From assembly GCF_000373585.1 (NCBI RefSeq), contig NZ_KB891907.1, positions 1 to 64,000 on the forward strand: 64,000 nucleotides of DNA, in the 5' to 3' direction. The position numbers and the translations under genes were made by a program. Below, piece by piece: positions 52,402 to 60,646 of this stretch. The DNA is from Streptomyces sp. MspMP-M5 (GTDB lineage: Bacteria; Actinomycetota; Actinomycetes; Streptomycetales; Streptomycetaceae). Numbering within the stretch: position 1 is the stretch's first letter; each line of letters opens with the position of its first letter. The notes beneath the pieces are model-generated. The model worked only from the letters and a program-made list of their open reading frames with translations, searched no databases and was not told where the DNA came from.

Positions 52402-52800
52402 ATGGAAGACTTTGAACACCAACTCGCGCGGATGATGCGCGATACCCAGGCGAACACCCCCTTTGAGGACCAGCACCGGCAGCGGCTGCAAGCTGGGGTC
52501 CGTGCCCGTCGGCGCGCGCGGACGGTCTGGATGGCCACCGGCTCGGCGCTGACGATCGCCGGGCTCGGTGTCGGGCTGGAAGTCCTGCCGAGCGCTTCCG
52601 CTCAAGGCGGGCCCACCGTTCCTCAGCACCAGCCCACCTCTACGACCGCACCGGTCCCGGTCCCGGCCCGCACCTGCACCACCGTGCCGGTCCCGATTCT
52701 TCCCACCTACACCTCAACGACCGTGCCGGTCCCGATCCCGACCCGCACCTGCACGACCGTGCCGGCCCCGTTCCCGGCCCACACCTCAACGATCAAGTAG
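52402..52800 (+). CDS. Single-pass membrane protein with extracellular Thr/Pro/Val repeats (candidate anti-sigma)
   Basis: A 132-aa protein. Its N-terminus (MEDFEHQLARMMRDTQAN) resembles short cytoplasmic anti-sigma regions, followed by a basic patch, one membrane segment (~44-62) and a ~65-residue outer tail. The tail holds four ~17-residue repeats of the type TxTTVPVPIPTRTC, with cysteines in alternate repeats. AAGGAGGAG precedes the ATG. It has no known anti-sigma zinc motif, so its role is inferred from being downstream of the sigma gene. Confidence 0.7.
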   Translation: MEDFEHQLARMMRDTQANTPFEDQHRQRLQAGVRARRRARTVWMATGSALTIAGLGVGLEVLPSASAQGGPTVPQHQPTSTTAPVPVPARTCTTVPVPILPTYTSTTVPVPIPTRTCTTVPAPFPAHTSTIK

Positions 52801-52920
52801 CGGTGGCCGAGATTCAGGCGCCCTGAGTTCCATCCCATGACTGCACGTCAGTCCTTTCTGCACTCAGAAACCTGCTCCTGGCCGGCGATGACAGCTGCCT
52901 ACAACTGGAATGTTGAGGCG

Positions 52921-52958
52921 CATCCAGATCGACAGCGGTCATCCAGATCGGCAGCGGT
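52921..52958 (+). repeat. Tandem duplication of 19 bp upstream of secY
   Basis: CATCCAGATCGACAGCGGT is followed directly by CATCCAGATCGGCAGCGGT, with one mismatch. It lies ~70-110 bp before the second SecY gene, where promoter or operator elements would be. The remaining 230-bp gap shows nothing else certain. Confidence 0.85.
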
Positions 52959-53029
52959 CATTGGCAATGAGTCGCGAAGACAACCCTGCTCGGCCCTATC
53001 AACTTGCGAGTTTAAGGACGACTTGAAAA

Positions 53030-54340
53030 GTGCCTTCCGTATTCGTCAGAGTCCTCAAAGCGTCCGGCCTTCGCAAAAAGATACTCTTCACGCTGGGAGT
53101 CTTGCTTCTCTACCGGTTGGGGCAGAACGTTCCGGTCCCTGGGGTGGATTACCGGAACGTTACGCAGTGCATCAAGGAGGGTGTCGGCGACGGTGGCCTC
53201 TTCGGTCTGATCAACACGTTCAGCGGTGGTGCGCTGCTGCAACTCACCATCTTCGCCCTGGGGATCACGCCGTACATCACGGCGAGCATCATCCTTCAAC
53301 TGCTGACGGTGGTCGTTCCGCGCCTGGAGGCGCTGAAGAAGGAGGGCCAGGCGGGCACCGCGAAGATCACCCAGTACACCCGGTACCTGACGCTGGGCCT
53401 GGCAGTGCTCCAGGGCGCCGCCCTGGTGGCCAGAGCCCAAAGCGGTGGTCTCTTCCCGACCTGTCAGGTCCGCACCCAGATCGTCCCGGACACCTCGATC
53501 TTCCGGACCTCCGTCATGGTCGTCACCATGACCGCCGGCACCGCCGTGGTGATGTGGCTCGGAGAGCTGATCACGGACCGCGGCATCGGCAACGGCATGT
53601 CAATCCTGATGTTCACCTCCCTCTCCGCCAGCTTCCCGGCCAACCTGTGGGGGGTCAAGAAGTCGGGTAAAATCCTGAGCGGCTGGGGCGAGTTCGCCAT
53701 CGTGATCGCGGTCGGTCTCTGCATGGTTTGCCTGGTGGTCTTCGTCGAGCAGGCGCAGCGCCGGATCCCGGTCCAATACGCAAAACGAATGATCGGCCGT
53801 CGTTCCTACGGCGGCAGTTCGACCTACCTCCCGCTGAAAGTGAATCAGGCGGGTGTAATTCCCGTCATCTTCGCCTCATCGCTGCTCGCCATCCCCAGTT
53901 TGATAGATCTCGGTGGTAACTCGGCATCAGGATGGGCCCGGTGGATCGCCACCAATCTCGCCAGGGGCGATCAACCGATCCATCTGGCACTGTACTTCCT
54001 GCTGATTGTTTTCTTCGCGTTCTTCTACGTCACCATCTCCTTCACCCCCAAGGAAGTTGCCGACAACATGAAGAAGCATGGCGGATTCATCCCCGGCATC
54101 CGGGCCGGCCGACCCACGGCTGACTACCTGGGCTACGTGCTCAACCGGATCACCTGGCCGGGAGCGCTCTACCTGGGGCTGATCGCCCTGGTGCCCACAG
54201 CGGCGCTGGTGCTGTTCAACGGCAGCAATTTCCCGTTCGGCGGCACGAGCATCCTCATCATCGTGAGCGTCGGATTGGAGACAGTGAAGCAGGTCAAGAG
54301 CCAGCTCCAGCAGCGTCATTACGAAGGGTTCCTGCGCTGA
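53030..54340 (+). CDS. secY: Protein translocase SecY, orphan second copy
   Basis: A 436-aa SecY of normal length with ten membrane helices. Conserved blocks include IPVPGV-like VPVPGVDYR, FALGITPYITASIILQLLT, ITDRGIGNGMSILMF and RRIPVQYAKRMIGRR, and the C-terminal loop ADNMKKHGGFIPGIRAGRPT. Identity to the Streptomyces ribosomal-operon SecY is high, with differences clustered in periplasmic loops. It is not next to rplO or adk as the main secY is. It thus looks like an accessory SecY (secY2-type), possibly for a subset of exports. The GTG start has AAGGA ~11 nt upstream. Confidence 0.92.
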   Translation: MPSVFVRVLKASGLRKKILFTLGVLLLYRLGQNVPVPGVDYRNVTQCIKEGVGDGGLFGLINTFSGGALLQLTIFALGITPYITASIILQLLTVVVPRLEALKKEGQAGTAKITQYTRYLTLGLAVLQGAALVARAQSGGLFPTCQVRTQIVPDTSIFRTSVMVVTMTAGTAVVMWLGELITDRGIGNGMSILMFTSLSASFPANLWGVKKSGKILSGWGEFAIVIAVGLCMVCLVVFVEQAQRRIPVQYAKRMIGRRSYGGSSTYLPLKVNQAGVIPVIFASSLLAIPSLIDLGGNSASGWARWIATNLARGDQPIHLALYFLLIVFFAFFYVTISFTPKEVADNMKKHGGFIPGIRAGRPTADYLGYVLNRITWPGALYLGLIALVPTAALVLFNGSNFPFGGTSILIIVSVGLETVKQVKSQLQQRHYEGFLR

Positions 54341-54528
54341 CGCGCATCGCCCTGGCTGCGATGGCCACCGTGGCCAGGACGCACAATCCAGGTCCGGATC
54401 AGCAAGCCGGGGCAGCCGCTTTGCGACACCGCGAACCACAGTGATCGGGAGCTGCAGTTGAACTCCCAACCCCCGTCACCTTCGCGGCGATCCGCCTTGT
54501 GGCTTCCCCCTGTGCTACCAGCGGTGCA

Positions 54529-55056
54529 TCACGCGCCCGTGACGCCGTCAATACACTCCCGGATCAGGTCGGCGTGACCGTTGTGGCGTGCGTACTCCTC
54601 GATCATATGAACCAAGATCCAACGCAAGGAGACTCTCCGGTCTCCGACGTGGCCCGCTTCCTGGTCCGAGAGCTCGCCGGAGTCCTCCAGCGACGCGTCG
54701 GCGATCAGTTCGCGGCCCCGCGCCACTTCCGCGCGCCAGGCTGCCAGCACCTCATCTATCCCGCGGTCCGGGACCAGCTCGAAGCCGTCCACCGTGCTCT
54801 CTGCATACACCGTCGGCACGTCATGGCCGGCGAACACCCGCTGGAACCAGTTGCGTTCCACCTCCGCCATGTGCTGGACCAGGCCCAGCAGGGTCATCGA
54901 CGACGGCGCCACCGCAGCCAGACGCAACTGACGATCGTCGAGCCCCGCGCACTTCAACGCGAGCGTTGCGCGGTGAAAGTCCAGCCAGCCTTCGAGCGTG
55001 GCGCGTTCATCGGCATGCGGGGGCGGAATGCGGCGTCCATCCGGTGTCATAACCAT
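54529..55056 (-). CDS. DinB-superfamily (DUF664) protein
   Basis: A 175-aa four-helix-bundle protein: TLLGLVQHMAEVERNWFQRV and the C-terminal ILVHMIEEYARHNGHADLIR carry the His residues of the DinB/DUF664 metal site. Mycothiol-dependent and similar thiol transferases belong to this superfamily. ATG 55056 precedes MTPDGRR with a GGGTGGGG region upstream. It is convergent with secY, with an unremarkable ~190-bp gap between them (54341-54528). Confidence 0.85.
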   Translation of the reverse strand: MVMTPDGRRIPPPHADERATLEGWLDFHRATLALKCAGLDDRQLRLAAVAPSSMTLLGLVQHMAEVERNWFQRVFAGHDVPTVYAESTVDGFELVPDRGIDEVLAAWRAEVARGRELIADASLEDSGELSDQEAGHVGDRRVSLRWILVHMIEEYARHNGHADLIRECIDGVTGA

Positions 55057-55191
55057 GCACCCCACCCTTGCACAGGCCACTGACAGGCTCAGAAGAAGCC
55101 AGCCCAGCGATGGGCCAGGGAAGACACCGAGAATCACCACACGCACCGCGGTCTTGCTCGAGCCGGAAATAGAGGGCGGACCGTCATCGAC

Positions 55192-55446
55192 GGGCTGTTC
55201 GGAGGGGAGCGGGAGGGGCACGCGCCAGTCGAAATGCGGCAGCTCGCGCCGCTCTTTGGATGCTCATCGGTGACGGTATGCCGGGCCATCCAGCGGCTGC
55301 GACCTCTCCTGGCCAGCGAACCTGCCAGTCAGCCCGCTGACACAGTGGAACGGCAATGGATCGTGGACGGTACCTGGGTTCGGGTCCGCGACCGTGCAGT
55401 TGGGGCCTCTTCACGCAACTGCCTTTTCTCAGCGAACGTACAGGTT
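55192..55446 (+). pseudogene. IS5-like transposase fragment
   Basis: An ~85-residue piece of a DDE transposase: an N-terminal helix-turn-helix (LFGCSSVTVCRAIQRLRPLL) and the first catalytic-Asp strand (WIVDGTWVRVRDRAVGASSRN). It stops at SANVQV, after which the sequence is TerD. There is no start codon, no terminal repeats and no remaining DDE end, so it is a dead insertion-sequence fragment. Confidence 0.75.
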
Positions 55447-55613
55447 TCGGCCAGGTCGGCAACGCGATCACCCGCGTGGTGAACCAGGCCGACGGCCAGG
55501 AGCTCGCCCGCTATGACCTCAGCGAAGACGCGTCCACGGAGACGGCGATGATCTCCGCTGAGGTCTACCGGCACGGCGGCGAGTGGAAGTTCCGCGCCAT
55601 CGGCCCGGGGTAG
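55440..55613 (+). pseudogene. TerD C-terminal remnant
   Basis: About 57 residues ending in a stop at 55613 match the last third of TerD-family calcium-binding tellurium/stress proteins: TGFGQVGNAITRVVNQADG, then LARYDLSEDASTETAMISAE and EVYRHGGEWKFRAIG. The N-terminal two-thirds are replaced by the transposase fragment. In Streptomyces, terD-like genes often lie next to the DUF475 gene found 100 bp downstream, so an insertion and deletion destroyed this partner. Confidence 0.8.
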
Positions 55614-55712
55614 GTGTCAGGGCGGCGAGGCATCGCTCTAGACTTCGGGGTCAATGTTTCGCAAAGTCAGGTACGGCGCGGGGGAGCCCCGTACAAAATG
55701 ATTGGGTAGCCA

Positions 55713-56861
55713 GTGCTTCTGAGAACGTTCGGCTGGTCGTTCGCGGTCACCGCGCTCGGCCTCTTCGCAGCGGTGTTATACGGGGGGTGGACCGGCTTCG
55801 GGATCGTGGCGATCCTGTCCATCCTCGAGATCTCGGTGTCCTTCGACAACGCCGTGGTCAACGCCGGGATCCTGAAGAAGATGAACGCCTTCTGGCAGAA
55901 GATCTTCCTCACCGTCGGCGTTCTTATCGCGGTCTTCGGCATGCGCCTGGTCTTCCCGGTCGTGATCGTCGCCGTCAGCGCCAAGATCGGTCCGATCGAA
56001 GCGGTACGGCTTGCGCTCGACGATAAGGACAAGTACCAGCAGTTGGTGACCGACGCTCACCCGTCGATCGCCGCCTTCGGCGGCATGTTCCTGTTGATGA
56101 TCTTCCTTGACTTCATCTTCGAGGACCGGGAGATCCAGTGGCTCGGCTGGCTGGAGCGTCCGCTCGCCAAGCTCGGCAAGGTGGACATGCTGTCGGTTTG
56201 CATCGCGCTGATCGTCCTGCTGGTCACCTCGATGACCTTCGCCGTCAACGCCCACCAGCATGGCGGCGCACACGTCAACAAGGCCGAGATCGTACTGGTC
56301 TCCGGCGTGGCCGGTCTGGTCACCTATTTGATCGTCGGCGGCCTCTCCGGCTTCTTCGAGAAGAAGCTCGAGGCGGACGAGGAGCGCGAGCACGAGGCCG
56401 AGGAAGAGGCCAAGCGCACCGGCCAGAAGAACACCGGCATGGCGATGGCCGGCAAGGCCGCGTTTTTCGTGTTCCTCTACCTGGAGGTCCTGGACGCGTC
56501 GTTCTCCTTCGACGGTGTGATCGGCGCCTTCGCCGTCACCAACGACATCGTGCTGATGGCGCTCGGCCTTGGCATCGGTGCGATGTACGTGCGTTCGCTG
56601 ACGGTCTACCTGGTCCGCCAGGGAACCCTGGACGACTACGTCTACCTGGAGCACGGCGCGCACTACGCGATCGGCGCCCTCGCCGTGCTCCTGCTTGTCA
56701 CCATCCAGTACGAGATCCACGAGGTCATCACGGGTTTCGTTGGCGTCGGCCTGATCGCCTGGTCCTTCTTCTCTTCGGTCCTGCGCAACCGCAGGCTAGC
56801 GGCGGCCGAGGGAAAGGACACGGGGTCCAACGACAAGATTGAGGCTTCCTCCGGCGTCTGA
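55713..56861 (+). CDS. DUF475 (TerC-like) membrane protein, tellurium-resistance associated
   Basis: A 382-aa membrane protein with about nine hydrophobic segments. It has the family's two acidic helix motifs, EISVSFDNAVVNAG near the N-terminus and LDASFSFDGVIGAF (Asp-rich) in the second half, plus a charged loop with EADEEREHEAEEEAKR. DUF475/TerC proteins are metal-ion exporters or chaperones often found with terD genes. The GTG start has no obvious ribosome site. The gene is bracketed by transposase remnants, and its terD partner is broken. Confidence 0.88.
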   Translation: MLLRTFGWSFAVTALGLFAAVLYGGWTGFGIVAILSILEISVSFDNAVVNAGILKKMNAFWQKIFLTVGVLIAVFGMRLVFPVVIVAVSAKIGPIEAVRLALDDKDKYQQLVTDAHPSIAAFGGMFLLMIFLDFIFEDREIQWLGWLERPLAKLGKVDMLSVCIALIVLLVTSMTFAVNAHQHGGAHVNKAEIVLVSGVAGLVTYLIVGGLSGFFEKKLEADEEREHEAEEEAKRTGQKNTGMAMAGKAAFFVFLYLEVLDASFSFDGVIGAFAVTNDIVLMALGLGIGAMYVRSLTVYLVRQGTLDDYVYLEHGAHYAIGALAVLLLVTIQYEIHEVITGFVGVGLIAWSFFSSVLRNRRLAAAEGKDTGSNDKIEASSGV

Positions 56862-57340
56862 GTCGGGCCGCCAGCGCGGGCCGTAGGGCCGCCACCAGGC
56901 AGACGGTGTCCTCCGCGAAACCCCACCGGCGGCCGACCACCGCCTGGGATGGTCGTCCAGGAGGCGAAGAGTTACGCTTTGCGGCCATCGATCCTCGGCC
57001 CGTGCAGAGCATCACCGACCAAGAGTTCGTTGGGGCGGTCGGCTTCGAACCGGCCGAACGTCTCCTTCTGCTGGGGTGCTTTGAGCGCGATCAGCCCGGT
57101 GCGATGGAACATCCACTGCAGCGTGCGCTTGTCCGGCGCCCAGCCCGGCTGGGCCCGCAGAATCCTTCTGACCTGCGCGGCCGCGCGCCCGATTTTCTCC
57201 TTCTTCAGCACCATCGCCTGTTAGCGCGGCACCGTCACAGCCTGCTTGAAGACGCCCAGGGCGTGGGGTCCTTGCGGGTGCCGAGCCGCCTGCGGCGGTC
57301 GTCCAGCAGCATCGCAAGATGTGCGGCGGCCCCCTGCGAA
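56862..57340 (-). pseudogene. Degenerate IS481-like transposase
   Basis: Pieces of an integrase-core transposase are read in at least two frames: GRAAAQVRRILRAQPGWAPD, WMFHRTGLIALKAPQQKETF and FGRFEADRPNELLVGDALHG, then a TAA at the position of the conserved tyrosine and a lost base. The next frame gives QAVVGRRWGFAEDTVCLVAALRPA, ending exactly at the DUF475 gene. The N-terminus is missing too. It is a second mobile-element scar flanking DUF475. Confidence 0.8.
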
Positions 57341-57510
57341 CATCGAGGAGAGTGGTGTAGATGATGCTGAACGGGACATGGAGCCTCTCGGCTGGGACAT
57401 GGCTCTTCGCAGTTCCATTCCTGTCAGGGCTTCACGCGTATTTGACGCCAGGTCACCACCTCGACCGTCCGCACGCGGTCATGCACCGCAACTGTGACCC
57501 TGCCGAGAAG

Positions 57511-57555
57511 ACCTCAAGGGATTGAGGTGATGTCATCCCACCCAAGCGGGATGAC
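57511..57555 (+). promoter_or_regulatory. Two consecutive stem-loops before the LLM oxidoreductase gene
   Basis: ACCTCAA / TTGAGGT (57511-57528) and GTCATCCC / GGGATGAC (57532-57555) form two neat hairpins 31-75 nt before the next start codon. They could end incoming transcription or act in the oxidoreductase mRNA leader. The 57341-57510 stretch before them is unassigned. Confidence 0.45.
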
Positions 57556-57585
57556 GGGAGAAGCATCGTGTGGTAAACAGGCATA

Positions 57586-58467
57586 ATGCATTTACAGCGC
57601 CCTTTCCGCTTCGGTGTCAACATGTTCGTTCCCGGTTCGCGACGCGAATGGACCGCGAAGTGCCGGAGAGCCGAGGAACTCGGGTTCGATGTAGTCGGAG
57701 TGGCCGATCATCTGGAATCCCCCGCGCCGTTTCCGGCGATAATTCTCGCAGCCGAAGCCACCGAACGGGTACGGCTGACCACGTTCGTGTTGAACACGCC
57801 GTTTTACAACCCCGCCCTTCTCGCACGTGACGTGGCGACCACCGACCAATTCGTCGACGGGCGTATGGAAGTCGGGCTCGGCGCAGGTTACGTGAAGGCC
57901 GAGTTCGACGCTGCGGAGATACCGTTCCCCAGCGGCGGAAGGCGGGTTGAACAGCTCGAACAGACTGTCACCACGTTGCGTGGTCTGTTTGCTGACACGG
58001 AATACCAGCCACGTCCAGCCCAACCGTCCGGGCCACCACTGCTGATTGCGGGGTGGGGCGACCGGCTACTACGGCTGGCCGCCGCGCACGCCGACATCAT
58101 CGCCTTCCCTGGAGGCTGGGCCAACACCACCGGTGATGCACTCCATCTGGCCGGAGTCGCGCAAATGGAAGAACGTCTCGGCTACGTGCGCGGCCTGCTC
58201 GGTGAGCGCGCCGACGCCGTGGAGCTGAATATCCTGATTCAGCAGGTGATTCCGTCCGCCGAAAGCTCCGCAACACCTGACAGGTTCGCGCCGCTGCCGC
58301 CCGACGCCCCGCACAGCCCCGAGGAGCTACCCAGTGTATTGAGCGGAACCCCGGCGGAGATGGCCCAACAAATCAAGGAACGCAGCGCACGCTACGGCTT
58401 CTCCTACTTCACGGTCATGGAATACAACATGGAGATCTTCGCGCCGGTCATCGCCGCGCTTCGCTGA
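57586..58467 (+). CDS. LLM-class F420/flavin-dependent oxidoreductase
   Basis: A 293-aa TIM-barrel oxidoreductase of the luciferase-like family: RRAEELGFDVVGVADHLESP (cofactor strand), LTTFVLNTPFYNPALLARDV and DGRMEVGLGAGYVKAEF, ending in FSYFTVMEYNMEIFAPVI. The subgroup resembles F420-dependent enzymes of actinobacteria. The ATG at 57586 lies in a CATAATG that is also a possible -10, and no ribosome site is evident, so the start is uncertain. Convergent with the right-hand cluster; a part in that pathway is possible but not shown. Confidence 0.85.
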   Translation: MHLQRPFRFGVNMFVPGSRREWTAKCRRAEELGFDVVGVADHLESPAPFPAIILAAEATERVRLTTFVLNTPFYNPALLARDVATTDQFVDGRMEVGLGAGYVKAEFDAAEIPFPSGGRRVEQLEQTVTTLRGLFADTEYQPRPAQPSGPPLLIAGWGDRLLRLAAAHADIIAFPGGWANTTGDALHLAGVAQMEERLGYVRGLLGERADAVELNILIQQVIPSAESSATPDRFAPLPPDAPHSPEELPSVLSGTPAEMAQQIKERSARYGFSYFTVMEYNMEIFAPVIAALR

Positions 58468-58545
58468 AGTGCACAATTCTCCGAACTACACACTTCGCCA
58501 CAATGCCGCCGGCGACGGGGGCAAAGGATCGAAAGCGGTGCCCCG

Positions 58546-59241
58546 ATGCGCAACGGTTCCAGAAATGGTCGTGGAGCGGCCGGCGTGAATCTCGCGTCCG
58601 CCGACCGGGGCGCCCTCACGACCCTCCTGCTGCTGCGTCACGGTGAGACGGCATTGACACCGGAGAAGCGGTTGTCCGGCAGCGGCGGCTCCGATCCGGC
58701 GTTGTCGGAGGCCGGGCGGCGGCAGGCCGAGGCCGCCGGGAGGACGCTCGCGGCGCGCGGCGCGGTGCAGGCGGTGGTGTCCTCTCCGATGCGCCGGGCC
58801 CAGCAGACGGCCGAGACAGCGGCACGACGGCTGGGCCTGGAAGTCCGGATCGATGAGGGGCTCCGTGAGGCGGATTTCGGTGCCTGGGAGGGACTTACGT
58901 TCGCCGAGGTGCGCGAGCGCTACCCGGACGAGATGGCAGCGTGGCTCGCCTCACCGGCGGCGGTGCCGGGCGGCACCGGAGAAACCTTCACCGCGGTTGC
59001 GCGCCGGGCCGCGCTCGCGCGGGACCGGCTCCTGGCGCGGTACGAGGGACAGACGGTGTTGGTCGTGTCGCATGTCGGGGTGTTGCGGACGCTGGTTCGG
59101 ATGGCGCTGGGCGCACCGCCCGCGTCGCTGTTCCGGATGGAGTTGTCGGCGGCCTCGTTGTCGGCCGTGGCCTATGACGGGGACGGGAATGCGTCGGTGC
59201 GACTGCTGAACGACACCTCGCACCTGGCGGACCACCGCTGA
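58546..59241 (+). CDS. Histidine phosphatase (stand-alone RNase HI/acid-phosphatase C-domain)
   Basis: A 231-aa phosphoglycerate-mutase-fold enzyme: TTLLLLRHGETALTPEKRLS (catalytic RHG), SSPMRRAQQTAETAARRL, READFGAWEGLTFAEVRERY (general acid Glu) and VVSHVGVLRTLVRMALG (second catalytic His). Streptomyces normally carries this domain as the C-terminal half of a bifunctional RNase HI/acid phosphatase (and mycobacteria the same in Rv2228c). Here the RNase H half is absent, and the first ~25 residues are unrelated. It may be a cobalamin-type or general phosphatase. Confidence 0.85.
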   Translation: MRNGSRNGRGAAGVNLASADRGALTTLLLLRHGETALTPEKRLSGSGGSDPALSEAGRRQAEAAGRTLAARGAVQAVVSSPMRRAQQTAETAARRLGLEVRIDEGLREADFGAWEGLTFAEVRERYPDEMAAWLASPAAVPGGTGETFTAVARRAALARDRLLARYEGQTVLVVSHVGVLRTLVRMALGAPPASLFRMELSAASLSAVAYDGDGNASVRLLNDTSHLADHR

Positions 59242-59284
59242 CCCGGCAGCCAATGGGGCGGTGCTCGGCACGGCCCCATGGCCG

Positions 59285-60646
59285 TCAGCATCGAATCGTC
59301 TTGGTGCGCATGAGGAATTCAGCAAGATAGCCGTCGTGCGGCAGTCCGTGCTCCATCCACGGGGTCGGATGGTCACCGACGTAGACATTGGCGATGGTCG
59401 GCTCGGCCACCAATGCGTCGATCAGGTCCGCGTCGGTGGTCACGGCAGTGAGGACGAGGGTGTCACGCAACGGCCGGACACCGGCGTCACGGTCCCAAGG
59501 TGCAACCCACGCACAGGGGAAGCCCAACTCCATCCCGAGCTGTTCGGCGAACGGGCTGTCGAGCTGGTGCACCGCCGGCCGGAGCACCGCGGAACCATCG
59601 CCGAGTTCGTCGGCGATGCCGTCACCGCCGAGCCACGCCTTGGTGCCCGCTGCCCGCTGCCGCAGATACGTGTCCCACCGACGGGCGGGACCGACGGGCA
59701 TCACGGGCAGCACTGCGCGTTCGTCCGTCGCGGGCAGACTGGGCAGCGCGGCGAGGCGTTCGGCGATCGCCGCGGCCACGGGGGCGGGGTCGCCCTCGAC
59801 CAGTACGCCGGTGGCGTTGACGCAACCGACGCCCCCACCACTGCTGATCGACTCCACGATGGTGTCGACGATCGGCTCCCACTCGGTTTCGGCGGTGATG
59901 AGTATCTTGGAGCGCCCGGGCCCCTGCGGAAGAATGCGTGGATCGCCCGCGTATTTGCCCACGACGTCCGCCCCGCCGTACACCATTCCGAAGTCGGCGT
60001 GTCGGAGGATGTCGTCGGCCACGTTGTGGTCGGTGGGCAGGAACACGATTCCCTCGTCGCCGAAACCGGCCTCGCGCAGGGCAGTGACCAGCCGGTGCGG
60101 GGTGAACGGCTCACGACGAGAGGGACGCACGGCAACGCGGTAGCCGAGCGCGAGGGCATCGAGCCAACCCTGGTGCACCGCAGGATGATTACCCGCCGCA
60201 TGGACGGCGAACACCGCACCGCGACGGGTCCACACCGCCACACCGTCCCGGGCCCGCGGATCGCGCCACGAGCCGACCGCACCGGCCGGCTGCGCGTTCT
60301 CCACGCCCTGCTGGATCCGCTCGGCGGCCCGCGCGATGTCCTCGGTGGCATTGCGCACCACCGTGATCGGTATCCCCGTGGCCGCGCTAACCGTGAGCTG
60401 GTATTCCTGCGCCGTCAGTCCCGCGATCGTCTGCGTGGCGAAAGCCCGGCCCGCCTGTGCCAATGCCGCGATCCGTGCGTCGACGGGTAGCGTCGGCGCA
60501 CGGCGCAGGGCCTTCATCGCGCGGGCGACGTAGAGCGAGGGTGCGAGACTCAGTGTCGCGACCGGGTTTCCGGCGAGATCTCCAATGGTCTCCTGGCGCC
60601 GGGACCGATAGGGGCCGCCGGGGCCGAGAACGTCCAGGGACAACAT
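59285..60646 (-). CDS. LuxC-like acyl-CoA / fatty-acyl reductase
   Basis: A 453-aa aldehyde-dehydrogenase-superfamily reductase of the LuxC type. The NAD(P)H-binding fold includes GVAVWTRRGAVFAVHAAGNH and the nucleophile Cys275 in SSGGGVGCVNATGVLVEGD. It reduces an activated acyl group to an aldehyde. The ATG start overlaps the LuxE-like stop by one nucleotide (TGATG), so the two products are made together. The long open frame upstream of the ATG is only a chance extension. Confidence 0.85.
   Translation of the reverse strand: MLSLDVLGPGGPYRSRRQETIGDLAGNPVATLSLAPSLYVARAMKALRRAPTLPVDARIAALAQAGRAFATQTIAGLTAQEYQLTVSAATGIPITVVRNATEDIARAAERIQQGVENAQPAGAVGSWRDPRARDGVAVWTRRGAVFAVHAAGNHPAVHQGWLDALALGYRVAVRPSRREPFTPHRLVTALREAGFGDEGIVFLPTDHNVADDILRHADFGMVYGGADVVGKYAGDPRILPQGPGRSKILITAETEWEPIVDTIVESISSGGGVGCVNATGVLVEGDPAPVAAAIAERLAALPSLPATDERAVLPVMPVGPARRWDTYLRQRAAGTKAWLGGDGIADELGDGSAVLRPAVHQLDSPFAEQLGMELGFPCAWVAPWDRDAGVRPLRDTLVLTAVTTDADLIDALVAEPTIANVYVGDHPTPWMEHGLPHDGYLAEFLMRTKTIRC

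Noticed and set aside
59261..60490. Plus-strand frame of 409 codons over the LuxC-like gene
   Set aside because: It runs antisense to a gene with clear LuxC features and has no motif of its own.
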